A stretch of DNA of 64,000 nt, from assembly GCA_022606425.2 (NCBI GenBank), contig JAHDVF020000840.1, forward strand, positions 1,426,001 through 1,490,000, given 5' to 3'. A program made the position numbers and the translations under genes. Every line of letters begins with the position of its first letter. The first letter of the stretch is position 1. The notes beneath the pieces were generated by a model. The model searched no databases. It saw only the letters and a list, made by a program, of their open reading frames with translations, and was not told the origin of the DNA. The stretch is from Lepidostoma basale (Eukaryota > Arthropoda > Insecta > Trichoptera > Lepidostomatidae). This document shows positions 31,255-40,159 of the stretch, in pieces.

Positions 31255-31345
31255 TATAAGGAAGAGAGTGAATGGCAGTGTCACCAGTCTGTCGATGCCA
31301 GCGAGCCTGGCGAAACCGGTCGCTGTCTAAATAAAGGCAAATGTG
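31255..31345 (+). repeat. Isolated hammerhead-like repeat arm
   Basis: CUGUCGA, U, a perfect 5-bp hairpin GCCAG-CGAGC-CUGGC, GAAACCGGUCGCUG. Same layout as the foldback arms at 49225 and 22773, but the partner arm is not obvious. Confidence 0.4.
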
Positions 31346-31554
31346 GAAGTAGTTATAAAAAAACAGAGTTTTATTTATTATTAGATTTACAATATCTTTT
31401 AAATGGAATACGAGTATGAAAAAAACTTTATTTTATACTTATCTTTATTTAACAAACCCTTATCGGAATTTTAATTAGTATTAGAATTGATCTGTTAATT
31501 TAGAAGTAAGTTATTTGTTGCTGTGAATCTAATATCAATAGATTGCAGTTTTAA

Positions 31555-31690
31555 TCTTGTCCATCTTCTTAGAGTCGAACTATTTATCGTGCGTTCTTGG
31601 TATTTGAGATGTTCTCAAACAGATAGATTCAACTGTAATAACGCTTGCAATGTATTTTTTGAAAAATAAACTGATTTGATTAAAAATTTA
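31555..31690 (+). mobile_element. 3' UTR end of family J LINE
   Basis: CTTCTTAGAGTCGAACTATTTATCGTGCGTTCTTGGTAT and AAAATAAACTGATTTGATT correspond to the UTR at 145-275 (CCTAATGTCGAACCGTCTCTCATGCGTTCCTGGTAT; AAAATAAACTGAATTGATTTG). Confidence 0.65.
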
Positions 31691-31737
31691 CGTCGCCAAG
31701 TAAAATGCTTTGGTCGAATTTTATTTGTGTTATTTTG

Positions 31738-31772
31738 TAACTAATTAACTAACTATCACGCCGTTTCTCCGC
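31738..31772 (-). mobile_element. Family A LINE tail remnant
   Basis: CTAATTAACTAACTATCACGCCGTTTCTCCG is the reverse complement of the family A terminus. Nothing of the coding part follows. Confidence 0.5.
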
Positions 31773-32516
31773 TCTCATAGAAGCTTGGGCTTTAGGAACG
31801 TTCGCAAGGAGGCTGCAGCTCGTAGGCCTTTTTGAACTCTGTGTTCCATCTCCGCGCGCATTTCGTTGGAACCTAACGATTATATTATATTTAAACATAG
31901 AGATATTTTTTTTACATAAATGCAGAGTGCATTATCTTGTTTGGAGTTCTGTACATTGGAAGGGCTAAATTCAGGTGTCTTAAAACATGAAACGATAATA
32001 AAAAAATACACAAATTGTTGGTTTAATGGTGGGTCTAATTTCTACTGAATGCGAGCATAACACGAATTATCGGGATTCAAACATGTTTGGAATCAAAAGG
32101 TACTGTGGAGACGACTGGATTGCGGTGGGGGGAGGGGGAGATGGAGTGTGGAGGGAGAGATCCTAATGGACACCCTTCGGACCCTTCTGGTTCCCGCAGA
32201 AATCAGATTAAATTTCCATTTACAAATCGACCAATGTTTATGACGGTCCTGGGCGAGACGGCTCCCTGCCCTGACCCTGATATCTTGTTAAAATTTACAT
32301 AAATAATTTTCAATAATTTTTTTTTCTTTCGTTATTGTTTATTTATGTTTTACAGTCACGAAATGTTTTAAGATAATTAATGAGCTCTGAAAGCAGAAAT
32401 TTTACTGGGGTCGCGGTCGATGAGGTCCAAATTGCTTTGAGTAAGACGTGACTGATATTATTCTAACTATTATATGAAAATAGTCTTAAACATATCAAAT
32501 AAAAAGTAGAACAATA
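31773..32516. other. Unassigned stretch
   Basis: Includes a moderately GC-rich segment (32085-32280) with a 71-codon open frame that shows no family signature. I cannot assign it. Confidence 0.3.
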
Positions 32517-32526
32517 AACAAAAATA

Positions 32527-32982
32527 CCGGAAAATACCGATCAACCTGAAACGAAAAGTCTATGAAGCCTGCGTTCTGCCAGTTGGTAATTATGGTTTTG
32601 AAACTGTTTCATTGTCCAAACAAAGTGCCGAGAAACTACGAGTGACCCAAAGAGCTATGGAAAGAGCCAGAGTCAGAAACGATACGGTGAGAGAGAAAAC
32701 AAAAGTCACTGACATTATCCACCGGGTGGCGACTCTAAAATGGCAATGGTCAGTCACGTAGCCAGAAGCTCAGATGAAAAGTGGATAAGAAGACTGCTGA
32801 CTTGTAGATCGTGGACGGCGAAGAGAAGTGCCGGGCGACCGCAACTACGGTGGAAGGATGATCTGAACAGACACATCGGAATAACCTGAAGGCAGTCTGC
32901 ACAGGACAGAATGACATGGAAGCGAATGAAGGAGGCCTTTGTCCGGGAGTGGACGGGAATAGGCTGAGGAAGAAGAAGAAGA
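32527..32982 (+). pseudogene. Family C RTE-like LINE fragment with 10-bp target duplication
   Basis: Reads KIPINLKRKVYEACVLPVGNYGFETVSLSKQSAEKLRVTQRAMERA, a deletion of ISLRD, RVRNDTVREKTKVTDIIHRVATLKWQW, frameshift, SAGRPQLRWKDDLNRHIGIT, QDRMTWKRMKEAFVREWTGIG, stop and GAAGAAGAAGAA. AACAAAAATA is at 32517-32526 and repeated at 32983-32992. Confidence 0.85.
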
Positions 32983-33059
32983 AACAAAAATATTTTTAGT
33001 AAGATTTGAATTATTTGAGCAAAACATTATGCGATTCAGCAAAATTGAAACAGAAAATG

Positions 33060-33278
33060 TTTTTTAATATTCCTTGAGAAATGAAGTATAACTTTATATT
33101 GAATAATTTATATGAATTAAAATGCCTACTTTAAAGAAGTTAAATTTTATTTTATGGAAATGACTTGTTTCACCTAGGTTCTATTAAATGTATCTACTTT
33201 TAATAATGTTTTAGCAAGGCGAAACATGACATTTTCATAAACTTCTAAAAAATTGACGTTTTCATTACTATTAATTAC
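33060..33278. repeat. Family P foldback (P7), diverged
   Basis: Left: TATTCCTTGAGAAATGAAGTATAAC ... TTTTATTTTATGGAAATGACTTGTTTCACCTAGG. Right: CAAGGCGAAACATGACATTTTCATAAACTTCTAAAAAATTGACGTTTTCATT. Same plan as P3 and P4. Confidence 0.65.
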
Positions 33279-34045
33279 AATAAATGTTTTTGGCATAAAT
33301 GAAAAATCAATATCAGAACACAAAAGTAGATAATATGGAGCCAATATTAACGTTTGTGATTATGTCAAACAAATGTGTTTAATTGTTTTCTTAAATATCT
33401 AATAGAATCAGAGAAAATTATATTACTTAAATATCTCTTAAAGTAGCCATTAAAATTTTGGTTTCAGAAAAAAACATTTTCACTACTGTTTTGTATTAGG
33501 AGTTTAACAAATAAATTAGATTTAGTTTTAATTATTAAGAATTGAAATTAGACTATAATAACATAACTGTTACTGCCAATATTAGCAATACAGGGTATTA
33601 TTATCTTAACAAGGCTTGACTCGCGTCTCACTAAAAAACACATTTAATTCTCTGTGTAGTTAGCTATAAACATTAATAAATTACCTTATCACTGTGGAGC
33701 GATGAAAGGGTACATTAACTTGACATTATGGTGAACATTTTAAATGAAAAACGACTGTGACAACTCGATATAGAAAGTCAATTATAAATGCATTTGTACA
33801 AAAAATATACCCTAAATGACGCTTGAGGATGGCAATCAAATGCTTAACCGTATAACATTCAGAAATTATAATATTGTTTCATAATTATCCCTTAAAATTT
33901 CGATAAAATTGATTAATGCTCTAAAAATTAGATCACTAAGTAGAACGCGTAGAAATTCTTAAGTGTTATATGTACTTATTCATTATATAACAAAATATAT
34001 AAGGAAGAAGTGTATAGTATGTAGATGCAGGCGTCCTCGTTAAAA
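33279..34045. other. AT-rich stretch, nothing recognised
   Basis: No open frame or repeat shared with the window. Confidence 0.3.
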
Positions 34046-34047
34046 TT

Positions 34048-34528
34048 ATCGTCTCCCCGAAGGGGTAGGCAGAAATAAAGGACTGCCACACTTTTCTTTC
34101 CTGACATATTTCTCTCGCTTCCTCAACATTCATACATCGTGTCATGCACGCGCGTCGATTTCTCTGACTCCTCACATGGCCGACATTCAATATTTGTTTT
34201 ATTTGATCGTGCCACGTTTTCCTCGGTCTTCCTCTATTTCTGGTTCCATTTACATCATTAACAAATAATTTTTTTACCATTCTTTCTTCATTCATTCTTT
34301 CCATATGTCCAAACCATCTTAATGATCCTTTCATTATTTTGTTCATGACACCATCATTCGCACCGCATTCACTTCTTATATTTTCATTCGACACTCTATC
34401 ATACACAGAGTATCCACATATTCGTCTAAGAGATCTCATTTCTACTGCATTTATTCTACTTTCATCCTTCTTTTGCCAGTTCCATGCTTCGCTTCCATAC
34501 ATAAGGGTCGGTAGAAGAACACCATTAT
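34048..34528 (-). pseudogene. Family A LINE fragment, well preserved but lacking the tail
   Basis: The minus-strand frame (33966-34541) reads NGVLLPTLMYGSEAWNWQKKDESRINAVEMRSLRRICGYSVYDRVSNENIRSECGANDGVMNKIMKGSLRWFGHMERMNEERMVKKLFVNDVNGTRNRGRPRKTWHDQI, then to SAYPFGE. The terminus breaks at GGGGAGACG before GGCGTGATGGTTAG. Residues before NGVLL and after GET are flank. Confidence 0.85.
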
Positions 34529-35024
34529 TATTAACAGTCATTTACTATATTAATTATTTAACTGTCTTTATATAAAACTTTTTATATTGTGTTCATATTT
34601 ACGACTGCCAATATAATGGACCGCAAGATGAATGAATCGGGGAGTGTAGAATGACTCTCGCATAGTATCGGAGAACTTTACGATAAGAAGTAACAGGAAC
34701 ATGTGTTAACATTTACGCAGGGAGCTAATACGTTAAACAGAGTTATCGTTGGTCCATTGTTATCTCAGAATACAAAGTGGAGATACAAAATTCCTTGTCA
34801 ATTGAAAGTAATACTTTAACCTACCTTCATGAGACTTGCAATAATTCAAGATAATATAAATCCCACTAGCATTTAAAGACAAGACAAAGACGTGTATTTG
34901 ATTTGTCATTTTTAGAAATACTAGTACGAGTATGTTAAGCGCCCAGCGCCCTTGAGATGAGCAATTCATAAAAATGGCGCTTTATAAATTATCCAATTTA
35001 TTATATTATTAAGGTAATATTTTT

Positions 35025-35358
35025 TTAAATGATTAATTGTATCTCAAATAGAGACGATGATTTTAATTGTTTTTTGGAAACATAATATGGTGGTCGAGGC
35101 GTTTACAGGACTTATGACCTGTCATTGGTTGGGTAATTACGTAAGAAGGGCGGAATGAGGAATTTTGTTAGCATAAAGCGATCGCTTAACCCAACCAATG
35201 ACAGGTCATAAGTCCTGTAAACGCCTCGACCACCATATTCTGTTTCCAAAAAACAATTGACATCTTCGTCTCTATTGAGATACAATCGATCCTTAAAAAT
35301 GATTAACCCGCAATGGGTAAAATCCAGTATTTGTCTACAAGTGTTTGTATACATTAAA
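35025..35358. mobile_element. Family Q inverted pair (palindrome)
   Basis: Left arm 35027-35140 (GATTAATTGTATCTC ... TATGGTGGTCGAGGCGTTTA ... GACCTGTCATTGGTTGGGT) and right arm 35182-35300 (ACCCAACCAATGACAGGTCATAAG ... TAAACGCCTCGACCACCATA ... GAGATACAATC) are reverse complements of each other. The right side extends to the outer end GGGTAAAATCCAGTATTTGTCTACAAG. No coding sequence. Confidence 0.75.
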
Positions 35359-35505
35359 AAAACAAATCATTTTTTTAATACGTATTTTTGTATGAGTTTT
35401 CTATACCCGATGTAAAATATGTGGTTGAAAGAATAAAATGAAATATATCTGTAAGTCCACGAGACTTTTTTGACTTTCGTTACTTCATAAATAATAATAT
35501 ATGAT

Positions 35506-36319
35506 TGTAGCGGACAGCTCGCGGCATTCGACGCCCCGCCGCCGAATTTAGTATTAAGATATCATTTACTTTAATAAACATATTAAGAAACCTGCGATGA
35601 GATGTCTATGGGGAGAAAGTAACTGTTCGTACATTCGTAGAGCCGGCCGGCGGACCGAGCGAGCCGAGCGAGATGGAGAATCTCTAGGGTCACAGCTGGA
35701 GATTCTCCCATTCGCTTCGATGGCCGCGAAATTTCGGTCGCTCCCGCCACGGGCTTACGAATTTATGTTACTCCCGCCCCGTATGTCCGAATCTCGAGAT
35801 TTATTCGTAGGAATATGTGTAAATGTATATTGTATCTAGATTAAATAAATAAGACGGTCGCAGGCGTTAGATAGCGACAGGGCGAGGCGAGAAAGACTGG
35901 AGGTGCGTGTTACGTAACGTGAAACTCGGAGAGTTGCGCAATTTGTCCGCGGACCTACTCGCGGCGCAGCCTCCGTCTGCGAGGCGGCGCTGTGGGACGG
36001 CCGCGCGAGATAAAAGCCGTGCCGACTCTCCGACCAAACAGAGATCGTTCTACAGTCGCCCAAGTTACATCACGTTCACGCACTTCGAGAGTCTTTCTCA
36101 AGACTCGCCCGTATCAGCCTGCTACCGTCGCCATTTCATATACAGTTTGCTTTTATTTGGACCTTGGCCACCACTTCCCCGGACTCCGCACCGATTTTGC
36201 ACTACCCAGTGTATCATTACGCCGTTTTCCGGAAGAAGCAACATCTCGTGAAGCAAGCAGCAGTCGGCACCTAAATAAATAATTAGTGTTTCGAGGCAGA
36301 GCACTTCCTGTCTCGACCA
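35506..36319 (+). repeat. 5' LTR of the BEL/Pao element
   Basis: Starts TGTAGCGGACAGC. Differs from the 3' LTR at 35644 (C; G at 41978) and at 36316-36317. Contains GATAAAAGCC at 36008-36017 as a possible TATA-like box and AATAAATAATTAG at about 36275-36287 as a polyadenylation signal near the end. Small open frames inside are duplicated in both LTRs simply because the LTRs are copies. Confidence 0.9.
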
Positions 36320-36320
36320 A

Positions 36321-36338
36321 TTTGGTCCTTCGCGCCGG
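36321..36338 (+). promoter_or_regulatory. Primer-binding site of the LTR element
   Basis: TTTGGTCCTTCGCGCCGG starts one base after the LTR end. TGG followed by 13-15 bases complementary to a tRNA 3' end is the usual form. I recall similar TTTGGTCCTTCG sites in insect BEL elements but do not name the tRNA. Confidence 0.65.
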
Positions 36339-36358
36339 ATCAGCCTTGCCAGCACGAG

Positions 36359-39300
36359 ATGTCGCCTTCTCTTCGTTCCGGCAAAGGAGAGCCCAGTGGA
36401 CGCACTGGACCTTCCGCTGCCCACGAAGATGCTGCATCCGCAGCCTCCACCGCAGCATCAGCTGCCGCCGCCGCGTCCGTAGCCGCGCCTTTACAGGCGC
36501 CTCCTACGCACGCTGCTCTTTCGGGCCTACAGCCCCCTGCTGCCGCCGTCATCGCCACGGAGCAGCCCAGACCCGACTCCCGGGTCCCCACCAGTGGCCA
36601 GACGTCTGCAGTCTGGATGCAGGAGGTCGTGGACCTCGAAGGGCCCTCCTACGCGGAGGACAGATTCCGCCCAACAGCGGTAAGTTCTCAAGTCGCCTAC
36701 CGTTCGGTCGGTGGGGCCGCCGCCGCGCCGCTGTGCGCCGCGAAGCCGCCGCGCACCCCCAAACCGTGGCCGACGCGAGATTCTGAGGACGAGGAAGATG
36801 AGGAGGACTCGGAGCCCTCCTCCGTGGATACCATTCGCATGCTGCGAGAGGAACTGCGAGCGCAGCGAGAGGAGCTGCGAGCCCAGAGGTCGGACGCCAG
36901 CGCGGCGGCCGAGCGACACGCAGCGCAGCTCGTCTCGGCGGCCGATCGACACGCTACGCAGATCGCATCTGCGTCCGAGCAGATCGCGTCGCTGATCCAC
37001 GCTCTCTCCGAACGACCCCCGACCCCGGAAGTCCTGCCGAACAAGGATTGGCAGGACCCGCGGCAGCAGCCTGCGGCAATTCCGGATAGTGCGCCTACGA
37101 TGACCAGGACGGGCCGCGAGGGACCACAGCCTCCGGCGTCCTCGCAACCAGGCGCACAGAGAGGAGCGCAGTGGGAAGATTCGCGACCGTGCGCGGTCGG
37201 AACGCAGTCCTACACAGGCGCTCCTACCCCGTTTCCGGAGGGAGTGACGCATTACATGCGGGCCGAGCCCTCCGATGCCCGAGGTGTTCCAGCCAGCTAC
37301 CCGGAGAGGTGGCAAGCGCCCGCGATCGTGGCGCCTGGGCCGGACACCGCCCGATACGAGAGTGATTCGCGCGCAGGCCGCGCCGCGAATCACGCTCCCG
37401 AGTTCTCGACGACGGCCACACACACGCTACGGCGCGATACAGTGTCTGGCCGCGAGACCTACGTGCCCCACGGCGGGGCACCGAACGAGCGCGAGATAAT
37501 TCGCGAGACCGACCCAATCGCCCGTCTTGCGGCCCTGATGACGGAGGCGATACAGGGGTCGCGGAGCGGCAGTACACCGCCGCTCAACTATGCAGACCAG
37601 AGTGGGCAGATGGCGACCCTGATGGCCCGGCAGTCCATGGCAAAGGATCTCCCGATCTTCAGCGGCGATCCGATCGAGTGGCCGAGCTGGTTCGCACAGT
37701 ACCAGCAATCGACGGAGACCTGCGGCCTGACGCACGCGGAGAACTTGATCCGCTTGCAGCGCGCGCTCAAAGGCCGAGCGCGGGAAGCTGTGGCCGCGCT
37801 ACTCCTACAGCCGGCGCAGGTGCCGGAGATAATCGCCGTTCTGGGCCGCCGCTACGGAGATGCCCACGCGATCGCCAACCTGCTCATGGAACGAGTCCGG
37901 AGGCTGCCAGTGCTTCCGGAAAATGCGTCCAACACGCAAGTGATGGACTTCATCTCCACGGTCCAGAACCTCGTCGCGTCCCTGAAGCTGCTCCCAGTGG
38001 ACTACCTGTCAAACCCGGCCGTCCTGCACGACTTGACAGCGAAGCTGCCTCTCGCGATGCGGATGGATTGGTTGGGGAAATATGCAGACACCGAGGGCCC
38101 TGTGACAGTGCATCATTTCGCCGCGCATCTGGGGCGTCTCGCGGACGCCATGTCGAAATGCGGCCTTCCCGTGAGGGCCCCCGCGACCTCGAATCCGCGG
38201 CGCGATACAGTGCTCGCGACGTTTGGGATGACCGCCGGCGAGGAGAAAACAAACCGGAGCGAGAGGGCCCGCAAGCGCCCCGCGAGAGCCGCGAACGCGC
38301 CGCAGAACGATTACGCAAACCGACCGCGCGCGGGCGAGACGCGATCCGCCAAAGTGAATTGCGTTATGTGCCACTCGGGCGCCCACAAACTCCGCGAGTG
38401 CCCCGAATACGCGCGAAGTGACGTAGACCGGAGGTGGAACGTTATCCAGACAGCCGGCGCGTGTGCACGCTGTATAAGTTTTCACAGAGGGACGTGCGAC
38501 AGGACGTGCAGCTATGCAAACTGCGGCGGAGATCACCATGCCTCGCTGCATTTTGAACAGCGATCGGGGGCCACATGCGCACTCCTACGTACACGCGAAC
38601 GCGGAGAGGAAGATAAAATCTTCATGAAGGTGGCAGAAGTGAGAGTCAGCGGCCCAAAGGGAGATCTATCAGTGCACGCCTTGCTCGACGAAGGATCTAC
38701 CGTGACACTGATAGACGCCGCGACCGCAGAGAGCATCGGGGCGACCGGCCCCACGAAAGAGCTCCACCTGCACGGCGCGGTCGGGATGTGTACCGCTGAC
38801 GATGACTCACGATACGTGAGCCTCACACTCCGCAACAAAGAGGGAAGCGAGTTCGCGTTAGAGGCCCACACCGTTTCCGACCGAGCCTTTCCAGACGAGT
38901 TCCTGCCGGACGGGCGCATGGTGACCCCTCGTATACTGGTGGGGATGGATAACGCCCATCTCATCATCACCCGGGAGGTGAAGGAGGAGCAGGGACCAGG
39001 CGGAAGGCTACGGTGCCGCACGACCCTAGGATGGATAACGTGCGGCGGACCTCTGTCATCCGGAACCAGGCAGAGTGAGGAGGGACCGAGCGGAGGGAAG
39101 ACTCGCGATAAGACTCCGAGGCACGGCCTGCAGGGCCCGGTGCAGTGCAGTACGTCGCGAGGACTCCACGACTCCGCTAACGACCGAGAAACGCAGGATG
39201 AATTGCGTCTCGCGAACGGAGGGAAGACTCGCGGCAAGACTCCGAGGCACGGCCTGCAGGGCCCGGTGCAGTGCAGTACGTCGCGAGGACTCCACGACTC

Positions 39301-40159
39301 CGCTTACGACCGGGACGTCAATCTCGCAAACGTCAATCTCGTCGTCAATCTCAAAACCGAAAAGCGCGCCAAAACCGAGACGGCCGCGATTCCCGCCGCC
39401 AGACCGGCGCCTCTCTGCGATAGGAGCGCTTACTCGGTGCGCATGCGCGAACCAGAGGTACGATCGGCCGGTTGCGACAGACCGACGCTAGCGGACTCTG
39501 CCGGCCGCCAGCGAAACATACCGCCGGGCGACACGACGGCGGGAACCTACATCGAGAACGAGATGACGTGTGCCGCGTTCGCCGAACCAGAAACAGACGT
39601 CATCCCGGAGGGTGAGACACCTCCGGCGATCGACTACCTCCCGACGGAGGGAGGACCCGATGCATTAGCGCCCTCTGAGCGCTCAATATGCTCTCCTGTC
39701 GCTGCCTCGCAGATCGGAATCTCGATCTTGGCTGAGCTAGCAGCCCCCGCTATAGCTGCGGACCCTCCGAGACTAGAGTCCCTCCCGACGGGGGGAGGTC
39801 TCGATGCATTGGCGCCCTCCGAGCGCTTAATATTGCATCCTGCCGCTGCCTCGCAGATCGTTACCGCGATCTCGGCTGAGTGCGCGGCCCCCGCTATAGC
39901 TGCGGACCCTCCGAGACTAGACTTCCTCCCGACGGAGGGAGGTCGCGAGGTATTGGCGCCCTCCGAGCGCCCAATACTGAATCCTGCCGCTGCCTCGCAG
40001 ATCGTTACCGCGATCTCGGCTGAGTGCGCGGCCCCGCTGCCACTATGCAGCCTCTACGCAGCCCGCCAGATGCACAGATGTCAGGGGACATCTCGCCGGT
40101 TACCGCAACGACCGAGCTACTGCCACTCTCGCGCCCGCTGCCACCCACTGACGGGATAA
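36359..40159 (+). CDS. gag-pro: BEL/Pao Gag-protease polyprotein with tandem-repeat C-terminus (1266 codons)
   Basis: The ATG at 36359 is 20 bases after the primer-binding site. The order is: an Ala/Pro-rich N-terminus; an acidic patch (EDEEDEEDSE) and a coiled coil with LREELRAQREELRAQR (about residues 160-215); a disordered linker; the BEL/Pao Gag core from LPIFSGDPIEWPSWFAQY (about 427) to about 600; a zinc knuckle CVMCHSGAHKLREC (C-x2-C-x4-H-x4-C, about 668); and a second cluster CARC...C...CGGDHHASLH. The aspartic protease has HALLDEGSTVTLID (about 773) and ends near TTLGWITCGG (about 888). In ordinary BEL/Pao elements RT follows here. Instead there are two 42-residue repeats, a linker and three 48-residue repeats (LPT.GG..LAPSER...). 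The last repeat runs into a stop after a probable one-base loss. Role: assembly and processing of virus-like particles in the cytoplasm. Confidence 0.85.
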   Translation: MSPSLRSGKGEPSGRTGPSAAHEDAASAASTAASAAAAASVAAPLQAPPTHAALSGLQPPAAAVIATEQPRPDSRVPTSGQTSAVWMQEVVDLEGPSYAEDRFRPTAVSSQVAYRSVGGAAAAPLCAAKPPRTPKPWPTRDSEDEEDEEDSEPSSVDTIRMLREELRAQREELRAQRSDASAAAERHAAQLVSAADRHATQIASASEQIASLIHALSERPPTPEVLPNKDWQDPRQQPAAIPDSAPTMTRTGREGPQPPASSQPGAQRGAQWEDSRPCAVGTQSYTGAPTPFPEGVTHYMRAEPSDARGVPASYPERWQAPAIVAPGPDTARYESDSRAGRAANHAPEFSTTATHTLRRDTVSGRETYVPHGGAPNEREIIRETDPIARLAALMTEAIQGSRSGSTPPLNYADQSGQMATLMARQSMAKDLPIFSGDPIEWPSWFAQYQQSTETCGLTHAENLIRLQRALKGRAREAVAALLLQPAQVPEIIAVLGRRYGDAHAIANLLMERVRRLPVLPENASNTQVMDFISTVQNLVASLKLLPVDYLSNPAVLHDLTAKLPLAMRMDWLGKYADTEGPVTVHHFAAHLGRLADAMSKCGLPVRAPATSNPRRDTVLATFGMTAGEEKTNRSERARKRPARAANAPQNDYANRPRAGETRSAKVNCVMCHSGAHKLRECPEYARSDVDRRWNVIQTAGACARCISFHRGTCDRTCSYANCGGDHHASLHFEQRSGATCALLRTRERGEEDKIFMKVAEVRVSGPKGDLSVHALLDEGSTVTLIDAATAESIGATGPTKELHLHGAVGMCTADDDSRYVSLTLRNKEGSEFALEAHTVSDRAFPDEFLPDGRMVTPRILVGMDNAHLIITREVKEEQGPGGRLRCRTTLGWITCGGPLSSGTRQSEEGPSGGKTRDKTPRHGLQGPVQCSTSRGLHDSANDRETQDELRLANGGKTRGKTPRHGLQGPVQCSTSRGLHDSAYDRDVNLANVNLVVNLKTEKRAKTETAAIPAARPAPLCDRSAYSVRMREPEVRSAGCDRPTLADSAGRQRNIPPGDTTAGTYIENEMTCAAFAEPETDVIPEGETPPAIDYLPTEGGPDALAPSERSICSPVAASQIGISILAELAAPAIAADPPRLESLPTGGGLDALAPSERLILHPAAASQIVTAISAECAAPAIAADPPRLDFLPTEGGREVLAPSERPILNPAAASQIVTAISAECAAPLPLCSLYAARQMHRCQGTSRRLPQRPSYCHSRARCHPLTG
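39092..39310 (+). repeat. Tandem repeat, 126-bp unit, in the LTR element
   Basis: The unit begins GGAGGGAAGACTCGCG at 39092 and again at 39218. In protein it gives GGKTR.KTPRHGLQGPVQCS twice. Nearly two copies, almost identical, in frame (42 codons). Confidence 0.9.
39637..40030 (+). repeat. Tandem repeat, 144-bp unit, about 2.7 copies, in the LTR element
   Basis: CTCCCGACGG starts units at about 39637, 39781 and 39925. Protein units: LPTEGGPDALAPSERS, LPTGGGLDALAPSERL, LPTEGGREVLAPSERP, each followed by AASQI and, in the first two, AAPAIAADPPRL. Period 144 bp (48 codons). The third unit has GGCCCCG (40031) where the second has GGCCCCCG (about 39886). Confidence 0.9.

Noticed and set aside
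35597..36282. Small open frames in the LTRs (repeated at 41931-42616)
   Set aside because: They are identical only because LTRs are copies. No signature, overlapping frames on both strands.
36527..39237. Long minus-strand and third-frame open frames inside the LTR element
   Set aside because: High GC makes stops rare. The plus-strand frame at 36359 contains Gag, zinc knuckles and protease, so the others are shadows.
39637..40030. Regular repeats as a CRISPR-like array
   Set aside because: The units are 144 bp, continuous and coding, without repeat-spacer alternation, in a eukaryotic retroelement.
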